From: Luidia sarsii
Taxonomy: Eukaryota > Echinodermata > Asteroidea > Paxillosida > Luidiidae
NCBI GenBank assembly: GCA_949987565.1
Contig: OX465105.1
Span: 16,415,426-16,479,425 of the forward strand
Direction of reading: 5' to 3'
Length of the DNA: 64,000 bases
Positions 11,555-23,100 of this stretch are shown here, piece by piece (position 1 is the first letter of the stretch; each line of letters begins with the position of its first letter). The position numbers and the translations under genes were made by a program. The notes beneath the pieces are model-generated. The model was not told the DNA's origin. It did no database searches and worked only from the letters and a program-made list of their open reading frames with translations.

Positions 11555-11670
11555 AATCACCATTCAACATGGCGGCGCTCACAGCCGAACCTGCAGCCGA
11601 ACCTGCAGCCGATTTCACGAAACTTCAAATGTTGCGTACGCAACATTTTGCTGCCTTTTCTAAATAGTGC
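11555..11670. promoter_or_regulatory. Possible promoter core with YY1-like ATGGCGGC word
   Basis: CAACATGGCGGCGC at 11566 fits the YY1 consensus and also a strong translation start on plus. The plus frame from 11569 stops at 11667 (32 codons, MAALTAEPAAEPAAD...), with no good donor inside. The stretch lies about 1.1 kb upstream of the first identified UPF0390 exon, so it may be the promoter of that gene or of a divergent plus-strand transcript. A TTGCGTACGCAA palindrome lies at 11630, and related GTTGCGTAA words recur near 11705 and 12163. Confidence 0.3.
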
Positions 11671-12276
11671 TGAAATTTAAAAGAGTCATTGGGCCGGCGC
11701 AAGACTTACGCAACATTTATCCTCCAATAACCGGTTTTCGACGATATAAGGACTTTTCTTCAAACTGAACAATGTGGACGAAAGTTTCACACTAAAAGAG
11801 GTCTCAGTCACTTTCTCCACATCACAGACTATTAGAATAATCATGGAGAAGGTTGATCAAGCCTGTCACTTCCGTAAGATTACCCGGTTTTGTTGACGTC
11901 CGCGGCGCACCGCGCAGCAAGCATCGTCACCTATTTTCGTCAGTGGTGTTTAGTAAGGTGTCCCAGTGCAGCCAAACGCAAAATAAACTCTTAAAATAAC
12001 TCAAAATGCTGTGTGGCACTGTAAAATTCTTCCCTGTATGTTTTTTTGTGTTCATCAAAGTCTGAGATCGTTATACGGAGTTGTTTTCATAGTGCGATGT
12101 GAGTTAGAAGGCTAAGCGTCGAAAACGTGTAGCGTCGAAAACGGGGGTTCCCACGATATACGTTGCGTAACTTACGCAACTTTTCTTGAAGTCGGCTGCA
12201 GTGACAGTGGACGACGAAATCGTGTACTCGAACATTCCTTATTGATATTAGTCCATGGAGGAAGGACCTCCATGCT

Positions 12277-12427
12277 TAGTCCGTGTAACTTGGACCCGAC
12301 AAGTCACCCTTTTTTTAATCGAATTTTTAAATTTTGAGTTTCGGGTGACTACATAGTCACCCGAAACTCAAAATTTCAAAATTCGATAAAAAAAGGGTGA
12401 CTTGTCGGGTCCAAGTTACTCGGACTA
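12277..12427. mobile_element. Near-perfect 151-bp palindrome (foldback MITE)
   Basis: The left arm begins TAGTCCG and the right arm ends CGGACTA. The arms match almost base for base over about 74 bp each around a 3-base centre (CAT, about 12351). Words include GTCACCCTTTTTTT and GAGTTTCGGGTGACT. A related element with the same outer words (CATGCTTAGTCC, AAGGGTGACTTG) lies at about 43147-43326. Confidence 0.8.
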
Positions 12428-14109
12428 AACATTCCTAAGGAATTACAGTCCAAGTATTGTCTGCTGGCTTGTGTGTGTATTTCTGTGAAAGTGAAACACT
12501 GACAAATTCGAAAGATGTTGTTTTTGTGCATACATTTTCAGGACTAAACTGGGAGTGGGAGTTGGGTGGTGGCCTTTATTCGGGGGAAGGGGAAGTAATG
12601 GTTTAGCGCTTTACAGGGCCAACATATTCTATCAATCCTCTGCAATAAGTTGAGTCAACTGTCTGGGACGTTACGTCACGGGTGACGTAACACTTGCGGT
12701 ATTACCACGCCCACCTAATGAAGCCCATCCGTGCTCGTGGAAATTATTAATAACGCATTTTTTTTCTGTCCGTTTTCATTTTGCTCTGCATTGTTGTCTG
12801 AGCGCCCTCTGTTGACAATCCTGGGGATAATTAACTAAACTTCTGCAAGTCCGTTAAAGAATCTTTGTAACGATCTTCACTGAGTCAGAAATTTCATTAG
12901 AATATAGACGATCGAAACCCATACAAAGCAATTGCTAATCTATGCTGAAATTATTTCTAATGTTACTATAGATAGGCGCATTTTTTTTTCTCATAAAGCT
13001 CCTTTATAAATCCCCCAAACTGACTCTAGTCTTAGGATAACGATCACCGAGACGACTGGACAAGTCTACTCGTTAGTAAAAACCAAAATAATGTCAAGTA
13101 CCCTCAGAGGGGAATGCAGTTGATGGAGTCCACATCTTCGCCTGGAGAAGGGAAAGATCAAACAGACTGAAAACGTCGTACTAAGCAGCAGCCAAGCGTG
13201 AGAATACCTCTTCGGTTTTTTTTTACGAAGCACAGAAAAAAATCTGACATTTCTAAGCATCTGGAACGAATACCAACGGCACTCTTCCATTCACGAAGCA
13301 CGCACCATTATTACGATGTACTGTGTAGTGTTGACCCAGTATTCAGTAATTAGCCACCGTTTTAGTGCTAACGCGATTTTCGTGACGTATCGGTGAAAAA
13401 TTATAATTACAGGCTACTTATCGCATAAATTTTGCACAGAATATCAGATTTCCTTTCTAAAAGATATGCGAATAAGGCTTATTTGTGTAATTTATGTGAA
13501 CAATTATTCATTTCACTTTTCAGCTTCGTTACCAGAATTGGCAAATGGCAGGAACATTTCTGTAGTCTATACAAAATTAATGAAATAATAGGGTATTGTT
13601 TACGCTCAGAAATGTGAATAGATATATTTTGAAAATAGATTCTCGATCCTTTCAGCTTGTTAAAAAAATAATCTAGTACTATATTCATATTGTATTATTA
13701 TTGGATCCAATAACTTACTCTTTTTTAAATTGATGAATTTGCAATTAAATGGACCATTGTTATGTACCCACACCACATAACCCACAAACTGCTTACTGAT
13801 TTCAATGACCCAAAATACAAATTTCTGAAATCTAGTGGGCCCGACGTTTCAATCCTAGATCTTTGATGAGCAGGACTACTCTCAAAGATTCCTTGCTTTT
13901 GGGAAAAGGTCCTGCTCCGATCGAAATGTCAGGCCCTCAAAATTGTAGAGTTTTGCATTTTGGAACGTTGAAGTCAGTGATATGAGTTGGGAGCAGTTTT
14001 GTGTGACTATTTTGCACCGTATGCGCGTATGTCTGTCTGTCGCGCAGGTTGGAGATGCGCAAGAATTCCCAGAATGCCTTAAACCCTGCCGCCGTCGCCT
14101 GCTGAGGAC
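12428..14109. promoter_or_regulatory. Upstream region of RSKR with a palindromic CRE pair
   Basis: At 12670-12691 GTTACGTCAC and GTGACGTAAC form a perfect inverted repeat around GG. Each half contains the CREB/ATF-type core TGACGTAA. The rest holds a repeat-module pair at about 13785-13965 (the GAAACGTCAGGCCC family) but no gene. The distance to the RSKR start is 1.4 kb, so a promoter role is only possible. Confidence 0.35.
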
Positions 14110-17100
14110 ATGGGGAATCGTCTGAGTAGCAATCGGAGGAGTGAGGTAAGACATTGGTCGCTCGGCACTTCCTCAAAGACCTCAACAATTCCGAGGGCCT
14201 CATGCTTACAACAGTAAGCCTTCGAGAAATGTCGCCGCATCGAGTCCTCTAAGTTTTTTTATTTTAAATTTGCATTTTAGTCTTTTAACTCAGCAAGCAG
14301 TTTTCAGCAATGTTATACTATTATTATAAATTTTTGGGGAGGGAAAATTGACATAGACAATTTGGCTGGACCGGCACTTGAACCCGAGACCTCTGGATTA
14401 ACGTACCAGCGCTCTTCCATCTGAGCTATCCAGCCCTTAGATGGTGGCCTTCCCAAGTAGTCAACTATTCTTTGCCGGGGTGGGGGGCGCCAGTCAGAAG
14501 CAAATTGTAACCATTAACTGCCATAGGCCTGTATCTCCAGGATTCACATTCCCGCTTTCATTCAGATGTACACAACCAATTGTAAATCTGTCTACATCAG
14601 TTCAGGGATCACACAAAGTGGATGTAGCTTTTTTTTTCCCCCATTTAAGTCAAACAAATAAAAGATCATCTTTTGGGTCTTGAAGAGATGGGAATTCCAC
14701 CCCACTCTCTTTGTCTCATCATGGTGATGCACATTTAGTATTCTACTTGTAGTGCAGCTCCTCTACTCCTGTCTTCTAAAAGTGGACTGAGCTTCCCAAA
14801 GCCTTCTCGAAACCGAGTTTGGGCTGCGTGGATTCTTGAGAAAAAAAAGCACATTCGAATTCTGCCCTCGAGAAAAAAAAAAGTCCAGCTAGCATCAATC
14901 TGTTCAGATTCCAAGGAATGCAGTCTGTCCTATCAATGTAGGTATTTTTTTCCCAGAGATCTTGTTTTTTCCTGTCTAGCACTAACAAGGACACTGACAA
15001 AAAAAAAAAATTAAAAAATGTCAGGGCCCGACCATTTCGATCCCAGCAGGACCTTTGACCTTTGACTGAGAAAGGTCTGGCTTTGAATCAAATTGTCAGA
15101 CTCCTCGTAAGAGCATTTTTGTGATATCCGGGCGGGGCTCTCGCTCTCTCCCTGTCGCCACGTGGAAACAGATGCCTCGGAGTGCCAGCGCCTACACCTT
15201 CCGGCGGGTGTGGTCGCGGACGTCACGGCGACGGAGGAGCGTCAACTCCCTGACGGACCCTTACCTGGCCTCGCGCACCACGTGGCCCGTGCCGCGGACG
15301 GAGGCCGTCTTCCTGCCCGAGTATACGGTCAACCCGCGTAGCGGGGAGAAGGAGTACAAGGTGAGGCTGACCCTTTTGACCTCTGCCCTCTAACCCCCTT
15401 TCCCCTCCCCCCATCCCATTCCCTCCCTTGCCGGTGCCTCATGTGTTGTGGAACCATTTTGGCTGGCACACAGTGCATTTGCAAGGTCAATCTTCACAGC
15501 TTTGTAAAAAAAAAAATACTTGAACCTGCTCGAGGGCCATCCGATGGGCCCTCCATCTTGAAAAATAAAAATCCAAATCTTCAACTTCCACAAAGAACTC
15601 CAGCCTGTGTTTTTTTTTTTCAACTTGACTAGGTGTTACATCAGATCAACAAAGGTGCCTACGGCGAAGTGCTGAAGGTCCAGAGACAGTCTGACAAGAA
15701 GCACTATGCCATGAAGGTAGGTCCGTCCCGCTGGCCTGAGGTCTGGAGATGCAGCAGTGTGTCTGCGTTGACCACTTCTCACCGGGCCACTGTTCAGTCT
15801 CCATCACTGCCGCACAGATTTCTTGATTTTTTTTCTTTCAAAACTCACTCGGGGAACAATAAACACAGGTCTGTGATGAAAACTTCTCCTTCTTGGTGTT
15901 CTTTCTTGATTAGCAACTTTTATTCCCCTAGGGTAGAGACCTTGACCTCACTAGGAAGCAGGAGTGGTGGGTTCGAATCCTGCCTGAGATTCCCGTGTTT
16001 TTACCGGCAGGCAGTCGGGCAAAGAACTGAGCATTATGTTGATGATTTATAGGGCATGTGCTCAATGGGGTACATGCGTCGGATCGGGCAAACCCTCTAT
16101 AGATTACATTCTCACTGGCGCATAAAACACGCTCTCTCTAAAACCCCTACAGGTGATGTCCAAGCAGGAAATTATACGCAACGACGCTGTCAAACAGTGC
16201 AAGGATGAAGCCTGCATACAAGTAAGGATCCTAGTTTGGGTCATGCAAGTCGTAATTTGCAACAGTTTTTGTATCTCATCAGACGGAGTTTTGACCTGTG
16301 TTTTTCTTTTTCCCTCTGTCTCCGTCTCCGTCTGTCTCTGTCTGTCTCCGTCTCCATCTGTCTCCGTCTCTGTCTGTCTCTCTCTCCGTCTCTGTCTCCG
16401 TCTTCATCTCCATCTCTGTCTCCATCTCTGTCTCTGTCTCCTAATGTCTCTGTCTCTGTCTGTCTCCGTCTGTCTTCGTCTCCGTCTCCGTCTCCGTCTT
16501 GTCTCCGTCTTGTCTCCATCTCCGTCTCTGTCTCTGTCTCCATCTCCGTCTCCGTCTCTGTCTCCATCTCATCAGTCACCGTCTTCGTTCTCTGTCTCCA
16601 TTTCTGTCTCCATCTCCGTCTCTGTCTCTGTCTCTGTCTCCATCTCCATCTCCGTCTCTGTCTCCGTCTTTCTGTTTCCCTCTCTCTCTCTTTCCCATTC
16701 TTTCTATGCCTGTCTGTCTCTCACTATTTCTATTTGTCTGTCTCTCTCCTCTCTCTTCCTATATCTCTGTCTTTCTGTCTTTCTCTTTTTTTTCAGGTTT
16801 AGGAATTAAACAGTTTTCTTACTTCTTTTTATATACATTTGTTTTCTTAAGAGAATGGTTGGTCACCATGCCTTCATCATCCAGATCCACAAGACATGGC
16901 AGGACAAGGTGCATCTACACATTGGTAATGGTCACGCTAATGCTGTTCACTCTTAACTAGAGACACAACAATTCCACTTTTGTATGCTCACTTCACGAGT
17001 ATGAATTTTGATTATGCCTAACCCTCAAATCTAATTGTCTATGCTGATTTATGCCAGGTTTCCACTTTAGTTTTAAAGTTTTCATTGGAGAAGTGACATT

Positions 17101-20100
17101 TGTTTTAATCTTTCTGCTGGTTTCTGAATTGTGCTGAATAGTCTGATCCCATGCTGAGAACATAGAGTGATACTTGCTGAAGGGAGTCTAGGAACTACTA
17201 CTGCACTGTCCATATACTCATGCTAATCCTTGCCAAATGGGTTGGTTGTGGCTTCAAATGGCACCGGAGTCTATGGGAGGTGATGGCTTGTGGCTTGAGC
17301 CATTTCCCACACTGCAGCGTAATGGCTTCAAATTGCACTGGAGTCTGTGGGAGGTGATGGCTTGTGGCTTGAGCCATTTCCCACAGACTGCAGTGTAATT
17401 TGAAGCCATAGCTGTGCAAAAAGAAAACCTCACTAGGATGCTCATCATCTAACAGCTTTGTATATATTCTATGAAAATTGCCAAGGAACCCAGGCCTCTA
17501 GCGTAACATGCCAGGACTCTACCACCTCTAGCCCTTGGGTGGGGGCTTTCCCATATAGCGATTCATTATTTTATTTTTCTATCAAACATTAGGGGGCTTG
17601 ACATTTTGATCCTAGCAGGAACCTTTCTCTCCATTTCAAACAAGTTCCTGCTAGGATTGGAACATCGGGACCTCCTAACTTGATATTTGCATTTTGGTCA
17701 TTTCAGTCAGTAAGCAGTGCAACATTTTGGCATATCACTCAGTTTCATTTGTTTTTATATTAACAATGTTGCATCTGTGTGAATGTAATTCACAGAAGGT
17801 TTGTCCTGCCCTACTAACTATAAGCACTGTACACTTAGTACAAAGCGGACAGTGCTTGTAACTCATGTTAAGCAGGGCAAACTCTCGTTGAAATACTGAA
17901 AGAACCTGCTAGTATGAAACTCCAGGTCGTGACAATTCGTGACATATTTGCAAGTTTGGTAATTGTGTTTGTTGTAAAATTATTTAATTTTAATTTCTTT
18001 TGAGGGGGTATATTTTTGTTTTGGTGGTTTTCTACAAAACCAGCTTTCATTTACAGACTGCTCTAACACTCGCTGGTTAGTGGTTACCTAACAACGCTGC
18101 TGTTTTGGCCCCCTCCACCCCCCCACCCCCACCCCCCACCACTCTCCCCCGCTCCCCGACGACAGTCATGGACTATGCCACGCACGGAGACCTGTACACG
18201 CTTTGGCTGATAGAGGGCGCTTTCTCGGAGGCGGCGGTCCGACTCTACGTGGCCGAGTTGGCTCTGGTGGTGGATTTTCTGCACAATGCCGGCATTGTCT
18301 TTAGGGATTTGAAAGTAGGTCTACTGAGTCCGAGTCTGTCAGCTGAAATTTAATGAAAAAAAAAATATGAAAATAAAAACTGGACCGGGACTTGAACTCG
18401 AGACCTCTGGTTTTGCATACCAGCGTGCTCTTCCCATCGGGAGCTATCCAGTCCTTAGATGGTGGCCTTCCCAAACAGTCAACAAGTCTTTGCCGGGGTG
18501 GGGGCGCCAGTCAGAAGCAATACAACCATTAACTGCTGTATATCTCCAGCTGCATCCACTTTGTGTGATCCCCGAGCTGCCGTAGCCAGGTTTACAACCA
18601 TTGGTTTGCTTGCACATGAATGAAAGCGGGGGGGTGATCCCTGGAGATATAATATGTCAGTTAATAGTTGAATTGCTTCTGACTGGCGCCCTGAACCCCA
18701 GCAAACAATAGTTTACCATTTGGGAAGGCCACCATCTTAGGGCTGGGTAGATCAGATAAGAAGACTACTGGATTCATGTAGCTCAGATGGGAAGACGCGC
18801 TGGTACGCAACACCAGAAGTCTCGGGTTGTAATCCTGGTCCAGTCAAAGTTTTCCTTGCCAATTTGTTAAATTTCTTCAAAAGTTCCCATTCAGATTTTA
18901 AAAAAATGAAGAAGCAAATCTCAGAAACGGAGAGGACCTCTCTCCCAAAGGCCTTTTTGCTGTTGAGCATGGCCATGTCAGGCACTGTAAATTCCCAATT
19001 TGGTAATTTTAGTCACTAAGCAAGTTTGCATCATTTCTGTAATATTTCCAAAATGACAAAACAAAGCAAAGATTAATTGTGCCTTTGGAACTTTGGCTTG
19101 GCCTTTTATTTACAGGCTGGGTTTACTAATAATTCATGCTCATTTTTGAAAGAGATGACTTACCTGGTGTCACTTCAAACTTTACTTGTCATAATAATTA
19201 TGTTGTGTTTCTAAAAAAATTCATGGTTGCACTTAGATCCTATAGATTTGTGTGTAATTTTAAGCCATAGGAAATGAACTAGGACACAGCATTATCCCTT
19301 AAACTAAAGCACTTGGCATATCTTTTATCCCCAGCCATAGCCTTAGCCTTGCCCCTAGCCATAGCCTTAGCCTTGCCCCTGATCCCAGCCTTAGCCTTAC
19401 CCCTAGCCATAGCCTTGCCCCTGGTTACAGTCTTAGCCTTACCCCTAGCCATAGCCTCAGCCTTGGCCCTGGTCACAGCCCTAGCCTTAGCCTTACCCCT
19501 AGCCATATCCTTAGCCTTACCCCTACATGTAGCAATAGGCTTAGTCCAACCCCTAGCCCTAGTTCTGGCCATAGCCTTAGCCTTACCCGTAGCCCGAGTG
19601 ATAATATTACCCTTACCCCTAGCGTTAGCATTAGTAATTGCCATTGCCTTTCCCCTAGCCCTACCCCACTAGTCATAGGGATAGCCATAGCCAATGCATT
19701 ATTAACTGTACTTGACCCCATGGTCTTCTCAAGAATACAGTAAACCAGTTACCTATTCTTCAAAGCCACAGGCAAAGTTTATTGCCCTCTATCTGGAGCC
19801 AGCTAACTTGTGACCAGGGTTCATGTTTACTTGATTACGTAAAATATCAGAATAAGCGGTATGTAAAAGAAAAAAATATTTGTTCAAATAGTACTGACAG
19901 TCCAAATGCCTTTAATGTTTGTTGGACTTTGATCAATCCTTTCCGCAAACAAAGGAAGTTTGTACAAAGCGAGATAGTCAGATTGAATGACAAAGCATTT
20001 TTATTCTTTTTAATCAATGACAAAGCATTTCTATTCTTTTAATCAATGACGAAGTATATTTTTTAAGTAATGGCAAGGCATTTTTATTATTTTAATTAAG

Positions 20101-23100
20101 GACAAAGCATTTGTTTATTTTCAAAATTGAGTGAGCCTAACGTTTCGATCCTAGCAAGACGTTTCTCAAAGGTAACTTTGAGAAAGACTTTGAGAAAGGT
20201 TCTGCTAGGATTGAAACGTCAGGCCCACTAAATTTTGAGATTTGCATTTTGGTAATTTTAGTCAGTAAGCAGTTTGCAACATTTTTGTATATCAATTTGT
20301 TTATTTTGTTAAATCAAATTGAATTAATCAGATTGATTGATTTGTTATGTAAAGGAAAACATTAATTCCCAGGAAGAGGAGAATGAAAAGTGAGAATTTG
20401 AAAAAAAAAGAACAAAGACATTTTTTCAGTAACCACCTGGGAGGGGGCACCAGTTGAAAGCATTTTTCCCATTAAACTGACATATATATCCACTTATCCA
20501 GGATGAGACGGCAACCAACATTTTCATTTACCTAGTAATAAACCCAGAAGTCTGAGAAGCTTTTCACCATTTTCCTTTGTTTTGGGGCCTAACCTTCAGA
20601 TGGAGAATATTCTGTTGGATCATGATGGCCACATCCGACTGACGGACTTCGGTTTGGCCAAGTGGTTGAAGCGGGGCACCAGGACCAACACGATATGCGG
20701 CACGCTGCAGTATATGGGTAAAAAAAAACACCAAAAAAAACAGTGAAACAATCACAATTTCAGCAACAGCATTAGCAGACAGCATCTCTGTCAACAGACC
20801 CAACTTGAACATCATCAAAACAAAATAAAACAGTTTCCACAATAAGCAATTAAAAGTGACATAGACTACATCACTCATTTTATTTCAGAGACACATTGTC
20901 ATAATTTATCGATCCACCCCTTTAAGATGCTATCAAAGCATAGTACATGTACATGTAGGTCAATTTATATAAGATATCAAATCCCCAACAAATCATAATT
21001 ATCAGATGTTAAATCATAACGAATCATATCAAAAGTCAAATCAAGTCACATGAAATGTTAAATCATATCCAAATTAATGTCAAATCATATCAAAAATCAA
21101 AAACCAAAAGTCAATTGATATTGAACTTGAAATCATATCAAATGTCAAATCATATCAAATGTCAAATCATATCAAATCATATCAAAAGTCAAAACATATC
21201 AAAAGTCAATTCATGTCAAACTTCAAATCATATCAAAAGTCAAATCAAATCTCAAATCAAATGTAAAATGATATGAAAAGTCAAATGATGTGAAATCAAA
21301 TTTCAAATCATAACAAAAGTCAAATTATATCAAAGTCAAATCAAGATACATCAAATTTCAAATCATATTACACATCAAATCAAATGTGAAATTATATGAA
21401 GTGTCAAATCACAACACATCAAATACTAACCCCTGTCCCACTCTCTCTCCAAAGTAGACAATCCCCAACTACAGACTCCTCACCAACACTGTAATTTTGA
21501 GATGATAGCCTTCTCGTTCGTGAATACATTCTATTAGATGACATCAGATGTGAAAATCCTTCCATATTTTGGCCCACAGCCCCGGAAATCCTACATGAGG
21601 ACCCCTACTACCACGCCATAGACTGGTGGTCCCTGGGCGTGGTCATGTACACCCTGCTGGTGGGCGGCTATCCCATCAAGGGCGCCCCCAACCACCATCT
21701 GATGTGCAGCAAGGTGCGGTGCATGGACTACTCCCTGCCCACCTCCAGCAGCGTCGAGGCCAACCAGATGGTCCGACAGGTACCTCCTCCCAATCCGACG
21801 GACACCTTCTCCGTCACTTGACATGTTCCTTGACCGCTCCCTGTCTTAAACCTTTACCCTATCCCGGCAAAGAGCTGGTTGACTGTGTTGTAAGGCTGTC
21901 ATCTGTGGACTGCATTGCTCAGATGGTAATTTCACAGGTGGGCAAAACCAGAGGTCTCGTGTTCGAGTCCTGTCCCAGTCAAAATTTTCTTTTTTCAAAA
22001 ATTGAAAATAAATTTTTCTGATTTTGGTTTATATTGCTTTTGTCAGTGTCCATCTGAGCTATGCAACCATTAGATGGTGGCCTTCCCAACGAAAATTGAT
22101 TTTTTTTCCCTATGTTTTCACTCCCACATCTTTCACTCTCCCGGCTTTGCGTAATACATGGCTGTGCGAGAAGCAACTTATTTTCATGAGACCTAAGGCT
22201 TTGCATGGTGGGTGAATCAATATAGGAAGGTTTGTGGTGAACACCATGTATCAGGTCTCTTAAAGGAAGAGGTATGGTTCTGAAAAAGAACCTGAGGGTA
22301 ACTCGACGTTTCGACCAGTATGCTCTGGCCGTCATCAGGATACATGGTGTTCACCGCAAACCTTCCTATATCAACTTATTTTCACAGTGTGCATCACAAT
22401 TTCTTGGCTATTTTCGTGAAAAGCTATTGGGTCAAGCTTCAGGACCCAGTTTGCACCTGTAGTTTTTGTGTTTATTTAGAAGCAACCAGCGACTGGAGAT
22501 GAAGACTACACGCTGGACGATGTCAGAGATTGACCTCTGCCCTTCTGTCTCTTTCCTCCCCCTCCCACACCCCAACCCCCAACCCCCCCCCCCCCCTGCA
22601 GCTGCTGTGCAAGAATGCTGCCCAGCGCCTGCAGTCGCTGACGGCGCTCAAGGCGCAGGCGTTCATGCAGCCGCTCAGCTTTGAGCAGCTGCAGAAGCGG
22701 CGGGTGCACCCCAAGACCTTCCTCAAGCGCCGCCTGCCCGCCACGCTGGCCCGCAAGGCCAAGAACGGCAAGAAGTTCATCGGCGACAAGCCCTCTAAGG
22801 AACTCAACGTGAGTCCTCCGTTCTAGACATTGGCACGAGCTTTAGTGGGGAAACTTCATTCCGGCCTTTTCAATTTCTTCTGCTGCCATAGAGCTCTATG
22901 AATAAACTAGTGTGCGCACTCATCGCGTGACGCATGCTGACAAGGGGACTGTGACGCCATTACCAAAGATTCGCAAATGAGATGCAAATGCATGGATCTC
23001 TATGGGGCAAACCACTAATCCCAATTCTTACAAAAGAAAGTAGGACATTGAAATTCGCCAATCCCTTGAGGTACCGGTATTGATGGCCTTTCCTTTCATT

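Noticed and set aside
16153..16960. Long serine/valine/cysteine-rich frames after RSKR exon 4
   Set aside because: They read through the donor at 16222 into a GTCTCY microsatellite; the next true exon at 16852 restores the kinase frame.
19279..19721. Ala/Leu-rich plus frame and Ala/Lys/Arg-rich minus frame
   Set aside because: Products of the hexamer array in an RSKR intron.
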